NCBI GenBank assembly: GCA_021827865.1
Contig: JAKAUC010000014.1
Span: forward strand, 45,761 to 109,760
Length of the DNA stretch: 64,000 nucleotides
Direction of reading: 5' to 3'
Source: an archaeon
GTDB lineage: Archaea; Thermoproteota; Nitrososphaeria; Nitrososphaerales; Gagatemarchaeaceae
Shown: piece after piece, positions 45,425 through 52,750 of the stretch
Layout: the number at the start of each line of letters is the position of its first letter
Numbering within the stretch: position 1 is the stretch's first letter
Translations under genes and position numbers: made by a program
The notes under the pieces: generated by a model
Databases searched by the model: none
The model's input: the letters and a program-made list of their open reading frames with translations, nothing else
Told to the model about the DNA's origin: nothing

Positions 45425-45457
45425 AAACCGGCTCCACATTGCGCTGCGAGCAGGATA

Positions 45458-46282
45458 TTGAAGCTGAAAGAGTTCGGCAAGACCGGAAGTAAGGTCTCGG
45501 AGATTGGCATGGGGACATACTACGACCCGCTCTGGATTGCGACCGCCTTCGGGGGATGGAAGAGGGGCGCGGCAGCCAAGGTCGGAGCCATCAAAGCGGG
45601 GCTGGACGCAGGTATAACCCTCGTCGACACTGCGGAAATCTACGGCTCTGAGCCTCTGGTGGCCAAGGCCATGGGAGAGGCAAAGCGGGATGAGGTCTTC
45701 CTCGCGACCAAGGTGTGGTCGAACCACCTGCACCGGGACGACCTCATCAACTCGTTCGACAAGAGCCTGAGGCGCCTGGGGACTTCTTATCTCGATCTCT
45801 ATCAGGTGCATTTCCCCAACCGGAGAGTGCCCATCAAGGAGACGATGGCGGCCATGGAGAAGCTCGTCGGAGACGGGAAGCTAAGGCACATAGGAGTCAG
45901 CAATTTCAGTTTGGAACAGATCAAAGAGGCCCGGTCGTCCCTCCCAAAATCAGAGCTGAGTTCAGTCCAGCTTGATTACAGTCTCGTACACAGGAGCGTG
46001 GAAGGAGACATCCTCCCGTACTGCGAGGAGGAGAAGATAGCGCTGATGGCATACTATCCCCTGGGCCACGGGAAGCTCCCCTCTGACCCCAAGCTGGATT
46101 CCATCAGTTCCAGCCGCGGCAAAACGAGGGCACAGGTGGCGCTGCGGTGGTTGGCCGATAAGGCGACCGTGTTCCCAATCCCGCGCGCATCCAAGGAATC
46201 CCACGTCAGGGATAATGCCGCGGCAGGCGACTGGGAGCTGTCCGATAAGGAAAGGGCGGATCTGGACTTGAAGTTCCGTTAG
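45458..46282 (+). CDS. Aldo/keto reductase
   Basis: NADPH-dependent reductase of 274 aa with the AKR catalytic tetrad: Asp and Tyr in VDTAEIYGSE, Lys in LATKVW and His in YQVHFPN. Substrate-binding HIGVSNFS and the C-terminal PIPRASKESHVRDNAAA NADP region are kept. Start TTG 45458. A related but distinct AKR lies at 49285-50088. Substrate unknown. Confidence 0.9.
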   Translation: MKLKEFGKTGSKVSEIGMGTYYDPLWIATAFGGWKRGAAAKVGAIKAGLDAGITLVDTAEIYGSEPLVAKAMGEAKRDEVFLATKVWSNHLHRDDLINSFDKSLRRLGTSYLDLYQVHFPNRRVPIKETMAAMEKLVGDGKLRHIGVSNFSLEQIKEARSSLPKSELSSVQLDYSLVHRSVEGDILPYCEEEKIALMAYYPLGHGKLPSDPKLDSISSSRGKTRAQVALRWLADKATVFPIPRASKESHVRDNAAAGDWELSDKERADLDLKFR

Positions 46283-46743
46283 TCGCAAATCTTCGAGGTT
46301 AACTGCATGACACGGCGGTGAGTGACCGCTACCTACTCCACCTTACCGCCGTGTAGGATGAAACGGGTGACAAGGGAAGAAACTGGACCGTGTGAGGCGT
46401 TGCACGGGTGGCATTGCCGGCTGCCCTCCGGCACCTGTGCGTTTCTGTTCGGATTTGCCAGGCTTGGTTGCCTATGATTTTGGCCTGTAGATGAGTTCGC
46501 GCCTCTCGGCGGGGCTCGGTCCCTCCGCAACCGGAGTCACCGTCGGTTGCTTTTGCGAGGAATGCGCTGGGACCCACTCTGGGGGTTGGCTCGGCTTCCT
46601 CGGAGGCGAGATCACGCCCATAGGCGTCGTGGGATACCCATCTCTCAAGGCGGTCGACAGGGGAGCCAGACAAAACCCCGTTTTTGGGGGCCCGGAATCT
46701 CTCGTAACTTCATATACTCTCAAGCTGGACAGTCTGTAATCGT
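46283..46743 (+). ncRNA. Structured 460-bp intergenic region, candidate non-coding RNA
   Basis: No convincing protein gene. Three inverted repeats are visible: ACACGGCGGT (46310-46319) with ACCGCCGTGT (46345-46354), 10 bp perfect; a composite hairpin at 46402-46440 (GCACGGG with CCTGTGC, one wobble, then TGCCGG with CCGGCA around ctgccct); and CCCC-gttttt-GGGG at 46676-46689, just upstream of the valS TATA box. The first could terminate the aldo/keto reductase transcript. The whole could be a structured RNA; I found no match to RNase P, SRP or riboswitch cores that I can recognise by eye. Strand is assumed. Confidence 0.35.
46712..46717 (+). promoter_or_regulatory. valS TATA box
   Basis: ATATAC, centred about 29 nt upstream of the TTG at 46744, the expected spacing for a nearly leaderless transcript that begins at TTG. 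Confidence 0.5.
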
Positions 46744-49083
46744 TTGCAGCCACAGTTCTCGGCCAAGCTTGAGGCCACTTCATGGGACCCAAAGCTCGAG
46801 GCTGAACTGAGACAGATTTGGGAATATGAAAGAATTTTTGAGTTCAAGCCTTCTAACAAGAAAAATCTCAATTTCGTGATGGACACCCCGCCCCCCTACC
46901 CGTCAGGCAAGCCGTGGCACCCGGGAGCCCTGACCCAGTACACGCAAATCGACATGATGGCGAGGTCGGCGAGGATGCGCGGCCTGAACGTCCTCTACCC
47001 CATTGGGATTGACAGGAACGGGCTGCCGGTCGAAATCTTCGCTGAGAGGAAATACAGGGTCCAGATGAGGAAGACCCCGCGTGAGGAGTTCATCAACCTC
47101 TGCAAGCACGCCCTAGACGACTTGGAGGTGTATATGGTCGGCCTCCTCAAGACCCTTGGAATCTCAGGGGACTACCACAACAAGTACAGGACCGACTCCG
47201 AGGACTACCGGAAGCTCACGCAGTGGTCGTTCATCGAGCTCTGGAACAAGGGTCTAATCTACTTGGCTAACAGGCCGAACAACTACTGTCCCGACTGCAA
47301 CACCACCATAGCAGACGCGGAGATAGAGTATGAAGAGCTCCCCACGTTCCTCGTCACGAATGCTTTCAAGGTGAAAGACAGCAGGGCGGAGTTGCCGGTC
47401 GCAACGACGAGGCCCGAACTGCTCGCCGCCTGCCAGACACTGGTGGTGAACCCAGCAGACGCCCGCTACAAGAAGCTCGTAGGGAAGACGGCCATCGTTC
47501 CCATATACAACAGGGAGGTCCCCATCAAGGCCCACAAGAGCGTGGACCAGAAGTTCGGGAGTGGTGTGGTCATGGTCTGCAGTTATGGGGACTACAATGA
47601 TGTCATGCTATTCAGGGAGTTCAAGCTGAAGGAGGTGGTGGCGGTCGACATGGACGGCAAGATGACCGGCGTCACAGGGAAGTACGCCGGTGCCGCCATC
47701 AAGGATGCGAGGGCTCAGATAATCCAAGACCTTCAGGACGCAGGCATAGCCAGGAAGGTTGAGCAGGTCCAGCACAGGACGCCGCTCTGCGAGAGGAGCA
47801 AGACGCCCATAGAGATCATACCGATGGAGGAGTACTACCTCAAGCAGCTCGAGTTCAGGCAAGCCCTGAAGAAGATGGCCAAGAAGATGGAGTTCCACCC
47901 GGCTATGCACCGCCAGATACTTTTCGACTGGATAGACGTGCTCACCACGGACTACCCAATCTCCAGGCGAAGGTACTATGCGACCGAAATCCCGGTCTGG
48001 TACTGCAGTAAGTGCGGCACCCCGCACCTCCCCAAGCCAGGAGTCTACTACCGCCCGTGGAGGGACGAGTCGCCCTTCAAGAAGTGCAAGAAGTGCGGCA
48101 ACGCGAAGCTCGTAGGCGAAACTCGGACCTTCGACACCTGGATGGACTCCAGCCTCTCACCGCTCTATGTATCGAAGCATATGAAGAACTCCCGGTTCCA
48201 CGCCCTGACCTACCCGACCACCATCAGGGTGCAGGGGAAGGACATAGTGAGGACCTGGCTCTACTACACCATGCTGAAGTGCTATCAGTTGACAGGGAAG
48301 GAGCCGTTCAAGCATGTTTGGGTCGGAGGTATGGGCCAGGACGCCCAGGGGAGGAAGATGAGCAAGAGTCTTGGGAACTTCGTCGACGCCGAACCCATCC
48401 TGGCGAGATCTGGCGCCGACGCCTTCAGGTTCTGGGGCGCCTCGGAGGCCGGACAGGGGTACGACTTCCGCTTCAGCGAGGAGAGAATCGTGGGGGCGGG
48501 CAAGTTCCTGACGAAGCTCTGGAACACCTGTCGATTCATCAGTTCTTTCCCCATCCCCGAGAAAGCGGACCTCACTTGGACGGACAAGTGGATGCTGAAT
48601 GAGTTGGGGAAGTTGACCGAGGAGTGCGTGGGCGCATACGAGCGCTTCGATGTGTTCGCTGTGTCCACGAAGGTGAGGGAATTCCTCTGGAATGTGTTCG
48701 CCTCCAACTACCTCGAAATGGCCAAGGGGAGAGCCTATGGAGACAGCGCCTCGAAGGCCGAGCAGGAAGCCGCGTGGTACACCCTGCACAGGGTGGTAAA
48801 GACCCTGCTGCTGCTCCTTGCCCCCATCACCCCCTACCTGACAGACTACGTCTGGAGGAAGTTGTATGGGACGGAGAGCATACACCTGCAGCCGTTTCCC
48901 AAGGCCGAGTGGTTCGAAGTGAGCGAGAAGGTGAGTCAGAGCATAATAGGGTTCAACGCCCAAGTCTGGAAGACCAAGAGGGACAGGGGGTTGGCTCTCA
49001 AGGATCCGATTACGGCGCGGATTCCCACCAACCTCAAGCACTTCGAGAAAGACCTAGTGAGGATGCACCATCTCACGAAATAG
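46744..49083 (+). CDS. valS: Valyl-tRNA synthetase (archaeal type)
   Basis: Class I synthetase of 779 aa. The HIGH-like segment is PSGKPWHPGA, the KMSKS loop is GRKMSKSLGN, and the editing domain contains the TTRPELL signature. Zinc-type Cys pairs NNYCPDCNT and WYCSKCGTPHL are present. FDTWMDSSLSPL identifies ValRS rather than IleRS or LeuRS. The length is slightly below the archaeal norm (about 800-860 aa) because the C-terminal extension is short. Starts at TTG 46744. Confidence 0.93.
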   Translation: MQPQFSAKLEATSWDPKLEAELRQIWEYERIFEFKPSNKKNLNFVMDTPPPYPSGKPWHPGALTQYTQIDMMARSARMRGLNVLYPIGIDRNGLPVEIFAERKYRVQMRKTPREEFINLCKHALDDLEVYMVGLLKTLGISGDYHNKYRTDSEDYRKLTQWSFIELWNKGLIYLANRPNNYCPDCNTTIADAEIEYEELPTFLVTNAFKVKDSRAELPVATTRPELLAACQTLVVNPADARYKKLVGKTAIVPIYNREVPIKAHKSVDQKFGSGVVMVCSYGDYNDVMLFREFKLKEVVAVDMDGKMTGVTGKYAGAAIKDARAQIIQDLQDAGIARKVEQVQHRTPLCERSKTPIEIIPMEEYYLKQLEFRQALKKMAKKMEFHPAMHRQILFDWIDVLTTDYPISRRRYYATEIPVWYCSKCGTPHLPKPGVYYRPWRDESPFKKCKKCGNAKLVGETRTFDTWMDSSLSPLYVSKHMKNSRFHALTYPTTIRVQGKDIVRTWLYYTMLKCYQLTGKEPFKHVWVGGMGQDAQGRKMSKSLGNFVDAEPILARSGADAFRFWGASEAGQGYDFRFSEERIVGAGKFLTKLWNTCRFISSFPIPEKADLTWTDKWMLNELGKLTEECVGAYERFDVFAVSTKVREFLWNVFASNYLEMAKGRAYGDSASKAEQEAAWYTLHRVVKTLLLLLAPITPYLTDYVWRKLYGTESIHLQPFPKAEWFEVSEKVSQSIIGFNAQVWKTKRDRGLALKDPITARIPTNLKHFEKDLVRMHHLTK

Positions 49084-49121
49084 TTAGGGAAACGTCGAAG
49101 TCTACGACGTCGTTTGGCTTA

Positions 49122-49130
49122 TTTTAAATA
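49122..49130 (+). promoter_or_regulatory. TATA box for the 40-aa zinc protein
   Basis: TTTTAAATA, centred 28 nt before the ATG at 49154. It supports a real leaderless gene at this position, although the product is only 40 residues long. Confidence 0.5.
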
Positions 49131-49153
49131 TCGGGTGGCCGCCTTTGCGAAAG

Positions 49154-49276
49154 ATGCAAAGCGTAGTGCCGATGAGCCGCTGCATCTGGTGTGATCAGAA
49201 AATCGACACTTCCGACTGGATGCAAGCAGCCTACAATACGTGCCAACGATGCCTCTGCCCACTTCCTACGGAATAG
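49154..49276 (+). CDS. 40-residue zinc-finger-like microprotein
   Basis: Product of 40 aa with two Cys pairs, RCIWCDQKI and TCQRCLC, separated by 20 residues, the layout of a small treble-clef or zinc-ribbon. A TATA box lies 28 nt upstream of ATG 49154, and the stop at 49274-49276 is 8 bp before the end of the convergent aldo/keto reductase gene. No family recognised. Archaea encode many such small zinc proteins with regulatory roles. Confidence 0.55.
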   Translation: MQSVVPMSRCIWCDQKIDTSDWMQAAYNTCQRCLCPLPTE

Positions 49277-49284
49277 CGCCTAGG

Positions 49285-50088
49285 CTAAACCCGCGATACC
49301 TCGTCGTACTCTGGCTCTTCGAATCGGACCGACACCGAAGAGGCGTTTTCCTCCAAGTGGGAGATGCTAGCGGCCTTGGGGATGGCAAACACGTGTTCGG
49401 CCCTGGTGACCCAGTTGAGCATTACTTGGGCAGGGGACATCTTGTACTTCTGGAGGATTGCCTTTGGAATCGAACTGACTATGTCACCCCTGACGAGAGG
49501 GCTGTAGGCGATGAGCGAAATCCTCTCCTTGGCGCAATGGGGCAGTACGTCTGCTTCGACCCGTCTATTGCTGAGTGAATATTCGACTTGGTTTGAGACG
49601 AGTTCGTTCTTCGACAGCGCCTCGCTGGCCTCCTTCATCTGGGCTATGCTGAAGTTGCTGACCCCGATGAATCTGACGGCACCCTCCTCGACCAGACTTT
49701 CCATGGCCGCCATCGTCTCCTTGATCGGTATCTTCGGGTTGGGCCAGTGCACCTGGTAGAGGTCGAGGTACGAAGTCCTCAACCGTGCCAGGCTCCCCCT
49801 GCACGCCTTGACCACGTCGTCGTGGTGGAGGTTCTCTGGGGAGACCTTCGATGCTATGAAGACGTCCTTGCGGATGCTCTCGGCCGCGTCGGCGACCACC
49901 TCCTCCGATTTCCCATGGGCGTACATCTCCGCGGTGTCGATGAGGTTGATGCCGAGCTCTACGCCTCTCCTCAAGGCCTTCACCTGGCCTTCGCGCTCTT
50001 CCGCGCTCCGGTATGAACCGATTTTCCAGGTGCCCATGCCGATGGTGGAAACCTTCTCATGAGTCCGTCCGAGGCGGCGGTATTCCAT
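49285..50088 (-). CDS. Aldo/keto reductase, second copy
   Basis: AKR of 267 aa. Tetrad: Asp and Tyr in LIDTAEMYAHG, Lys in IASKVS, His in YQVHWPN. NADP-binding region FAIPKAASISHLEEN. It is clearly homologous to the enzyme at 45458-46282 but has diverged substantially, so this is not a recent duplication. A TATA-like ttaaac (about 50112-50117, minus strand) lies 26-27 nt upstream of the start. Confidence 0.9.
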   Translation of the reverse strand: MEYRRLGRTHEKVSTIGMGTWKIGSYRSAEEREGQVKALRRGVELGINLIDTAEMYAHGKSEEVVADAAESIRKDVFIASKVSPENLHHDDVVKACRGSLARLRTSYLDLYQVHWPNPKIPIKETMAAMESLVEEGAVRFIGVSNFSIAQMKEASEALSKNELVSNQVEYSLSNRRVEADVLPHCAKERISLIAYSPLVRGDIVSSIPKAILQKYKMSPAQVMLNWVTRAEHVFAIPKAASISHLEENASSVSVRFEEPEYDEVSRV

Positions 50089-50169
50089 ATGGTGGTGTCT
50101 TCCGAAGGAGGTTTAAGGCGTATCACAGTCAGAAAGGTGATAAAGCGTATCAGAAACGACCTCGGTTGG

Positions 50170-50272
50170 GCCAGCGTAGCTCAGCCTGGTTAGAGTGTGA
50201 CCGACTATAGCACCTGCCTTGTAACCCGCGAAAGAGAGCAGGGGGTCGCGAGATCGAATCTCGCCGCTGGCT
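50170..50272 (+). tRNA. tRNA-Thr (anticodon TGT) with two small introns
   Basis: Acceptor GCCAGCG/CGCTGGC, discriminator T; D stem GCTC/GAGT; T arm GCGAG-ATCGAAT-CTCGC. The anticodon stem CCTGC (50213-50217)/GCAGG (50238-50242) closes the loop CTTGTAA only if 13 nt (50224-50236, ACCCGCGAAAGAG) are removed between positions 37 and 38, the canonical archaeal intron site. A second insertion of 15 nt (about 50198-50212, TGACCGACTATAGCA) lies between the D stem and anticodon stem, near position 26/27. Without both, the tRNA is 75 nt. CCA is not encoded. Confidence 0.85.
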
Positions 50273-50383
50273 CATTTCTGGAAAGCATCCCGCTTTCGCT
50301 TCGGAGTCTTCGGTGATGTAGTGATAATCCGAGGGACCCGGGCACCCACATGTGCGGCACGCCTCTCGCTGTCCCGTTTTCGG

Positions 50384-50776
50384 TCAGCCGTTACTTCTGC
50401 GCAGCACTTCGAATACATCCCTTACAATGGCCGAAAGGTATGGTCCATACTCTTCGTCAGCGAACTCTGTCACGTCGACCTTCCCTGTCTTCGACGCTAT
50501 CCAATAGCCCAGCAGGTGGTAGCAGATGTCCTCCCTCCCGCCCACTACCCGGAAGAAGAAGTTGCTGCACGAGCAGTAGGGCCTGTCGGGTTCGATGAAC
50601 TCGTCGCCCATCCTCCCGACTACCGTTAGCACCTTCCTCCCGCTCGGGGAGAAGCGGGCTTCCTTGACGCTCCCCGACACCGCGGCGTCCAACGCCCTCT
50701 CCAGCTTCGCGCCGTACTTCTCGAACTCAGGGAACTTTGATCTTAGAAGGTTCCTCTCTTCTGGCACCGTGGTCAC
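50384..50776 (-). CDS. SWIM zinc-finger protein
   Basis: Protein of 130 aa with the SWIM signature CxCx(n)CxH: YCSCSNFFF and DICYHLLG. SWIM proteins bind DNA or partner proteins and, in SWS1-type homologues, assist Rad51/RadA paralogues. Its start overlaps the end of the dinB gene by 4 bp, so they are translated together. Confidence 0.8.
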   Translation of the reverse strand: MTTVPEERNLLRSKFPEFEKYGAKLERALDAAVSGSVKEARFSPSGRKVLTVVGRMGDEFIEPDRPYCSCSNFFFRVVGGREDICYHLLGYWIASKTGKVDVTEFADEEYGPYLSAIVRDVFEVLRRSNG

Positions 50777-51930
50777 CTGGCGGGGCGGAGGAACTGGGTG
50801 AGCGAGCTCTGACTGTCGACCGCGGAAAGACCTGATACGCGTACCCCCACCCTCCGAAAGTCCCTCGCCACCGACCTGCTTAGGTCCTCGAACAACGAAA
50901 GTGTGACGTCCCGGAGCACCGCAACGTCGTCGACCGGGGCTTCAAAGCTCCTGCTTTTCGTCTTGATCGAGAGGTCCGCCAGTATTCCTATCGCTGTCAC
51001 AGTCCTGAACGCCTTGCCTGAGTCGATAAGCTTCTGGTGGACCCGTTCTATCCCTTTGGAGAGTTGGTCGAAGGCCTCCAGGGGTTCCCTGGTGTCGCGT
51101 CGGAGCGTGATGATGCGGCTGAACTGGGTTGGTTCGAGCCCGGCCACCACGGGGTCCGCGTCCGTCCCAGTGGCTGCGGCGACGAGATAGGCGCCAAACT
51201 TCCTCCCGAATGCCCTTTCGAGGTCAGCGGGCTGAGCGCCGGCGAGCTCCCCGGCGGTCCTGATTCCCATGCTGCTGAGGGTTGCAGAGGTCTTGGGGCC
51301 GATGCCATAGAGTTTGGTTACGGGGATGGAGGCGAGGAACGCCTCGGTCTCTTCTGGGACGATCACCTTCAGCCCGTCGGGCTTGGCCATGTCTGACCCC
51401 AGTTTGGCGATGATCTTGCTCCTTCCTAGCCCGACAGAGCTCGTGAGCCGCTCGCGTTCGAAGATGGCGCGTTTAATCGACTCCGCCGCCTCCACTGCCT
51501 TCGAGTAGTCTCCGCCGGTCGAAGCCGTTATGTCGAAGAAGGCCTCGTCTATGCCGGTCGGCTCCAGGACGTCAACGCGGTCCTCCAATTCTTCCATTAT
51601 CCTGCCTGAGACAGCTTCGTACTTCTCGTGTTCCATCTTGATCACGGCCGCGTCCTTGCCGCCGAGCTTCTTCTTGGCCAGGGCGATGGGCATCCCCGAG
51701 TGAACTCCCAGTTCCCTCGCCTTGTAGTTGGCGGTGCTGACGACCCCGCTGTCGTCAGTCCGACCGGAGAAGACGCATACGATTACGGGCCTAGACTTTA
51801 ACGAAGGTTCCTCCACTTCCTCGACTTGGGCGTAGAAGTAGTCGAGGTCGATGTGTCCGACGACCCGTGCCAAGGACCCAGGCGAAGGAGGGTTTTGCTT
51901 TAAGCTGTATGCACTAGTGGCTCGGTTCAA
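50773..51930 (-). CDS. dinB: Y-family translesion DNA polymerase (DinB/Dpo4)
   Basis: Lesion-bypass polymerase of up to 385 aa. Catalytic carboxylates: HIDLDYFYAQVEE and GIDEAFFDIT. Thumb and helix-hairpin-helix: LYGIGPKTSATLSSMGI. Little-finger domain follows. The C-terminus SSLTQFLRP is a PIP box for PCNA. The true start may be internal, near the VGHIDLDYF segment, because the first 25 residues lack conservation. It lies in a compact operon between a methyltransferase and a SWIM protein. Confidence 0.93.
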   Translation of the reverse strand: MNRATSAYSLKQNPPSPGSLARVVGHIDLDYFYAQVEEVEEPSLKSRPVIVCVFSGRTDDSGVVSTANYKARELGVHSGMPIALAKKKLGGKDAAVIKMEHEKYEAVSGRIMEELEDRVDVLEPTGIDEAFFDITASTGGDYSKAVEAAESIKRAIFERERLTSSVGLGRSKIIAKLGSDMAKPDGLKVIVPEETEAFLASIPVTKLYGIGPKTSATLSSMGIRTAGELAGAQPADLERAFGRKFGAYLVAAATGTDADPVVAGLEPTQFSRIITLRRDTREPLEAFDQLSKGIERVHQKLIDSGKAFRTVTAIGILADLSIKTKSRSFEAPVDDVAVLRDVTLSLFEDLSRSVARDFRRVGVRVSGLSAVDSQSSLTQFLRPAR

Positions 51931-52694
51931 GGCTTCGAGGCGATGAGAACCATCCTTGACTTCGTCCAGCCCCTCACTGCCTCCCCTTCGAAGACTGCGT
52001 TGAGAAGTTCCCTGACTTCAGAACTGGTGTCCGCCCAAGCGCGCCTGATTGACCCCTCTTCCGGTCCACCGAGCCCCACAGGGTAGAGCCATTTCTCGAA
52101 GGAGATCTGCTCGTCGAGCACTTGGAAAGAGAGTATCTCAAGGCCGGCCTCGGACACCATCGACCTCCATCGGCTGGGAGTGAACGCCTCCACGTGACTG
52201 CTGTCGCGGAGCTTCTCAATCCTGTTCGAAAAGACCTCGGTCCCTTCAGGAGGCGACATGTCCACCACCCCCAGGCGCCCCCCCGGCTTCAGCACTCTCT
52301 TGGCCTCCTGGATGAAGCGTGGGACGTCGGCGAAGTGGTGGGTGGCCCTCCTCGTCGTCGTGATGTCGAAGGACCCGTCAGCAGCCTTGATGTCCAGTGC
52401 GTCCCCCACTTCAAATGTGACGTTGGTCAGGCCTTCAGATGCGGCGAGCCGCTTCGCCTCCTCGAGCATCTCGCGGGTCACGTCTATGCCTGTAACCTGC
52501 CTGACGAGTGGGGCCAGGGCAACCGCTGTGAACCCCGTCCCTGTGGCTACGTCGAGGGCCACATCGGTGGGCTTCGGGCCAAGGGCACCGACCAGGGTGG
52601 CGAGGTCCGTTCCGTGGGCGTGACTCTGGCTCTTCGAATATCCTTGCGCGTGTGACCCGAAGAAGCCCTCCACCGAGCCCTTTTCCTGTGTCAT
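51927..52694 (-). CDS. SAM-dependent methyltransferase (UbiE/type 11-like)
   Basis: Class I methyltransferase of 255 aa. Motif I is ALDVATGTGFTAVALA, motif II region VTGIDVTREML, and the post-II segment RRATHHFADVPRFIQEAKRVLKPGGRLGVVD. It resembles UbiE/COQ5 and arsenite-type enzymes, but no CxxC arsenite motif is seen. I chose ATG 52694: the TATA-like ttaaaa (centre 52723) lies 29 nt upstream. It overlaps dinB by 4 bp. Confidence 0.85.
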   Translation of the reverse strand: MTQEKGSVEGFFGSHAQGYSKSQSHAHGTDLATLVGALGPKPTDVALDVATGTGFTAVALAPLVRQVTGIDVTREMLEEAKRLAASEGLTNVTFEVGDALDIKAADGSFDITTTRRATHHFADVPRFIQEAKRVLKPGGRLGVVDMSPPEGTEVFSNRIEKLRDSSHVEAFTPSRWRSMVSEAGLEILSFQVLDEQISFEKWLYPVGLGGPEEGSIRRAWADTSSEVRELLNAVFEGEAVRGWTKSRMVLIASKP

Positions 52695-52718
52695 CTCATC
52701 CTTCGCAACTTGATGGGG

Positions 52719-52727
52719 TTTTTTAAC
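52719..52727. promoter_or_regulatory. Shared TATA element for divergent genes
   Basis: TTTTTTAAC lies midway between two divergent start codons, 28 nt from TTG 52751 on the plus strand and 29 nt from ATG 52694 on the minus strand. Either one TATA box works in both directions or two overlapping ones do. Both transcripts would be leaderless. Confidence 0.45.
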
Positions 52728-52750
52728 GAAGCGGCGGCGAATGAGGCCGG

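Noticed and set aside
46329..46673. 114-codon minus-strand frame in the valS upstream gap
   Set aside because: Composition shows no protein-like pattern, no ribosome site, and the region is full of hairpins.
48157..49041. 294-codon minus-strand frame opposite valS
   Set aside because: Shadow frame of a certain valS coding sequence with no recognisable motif.
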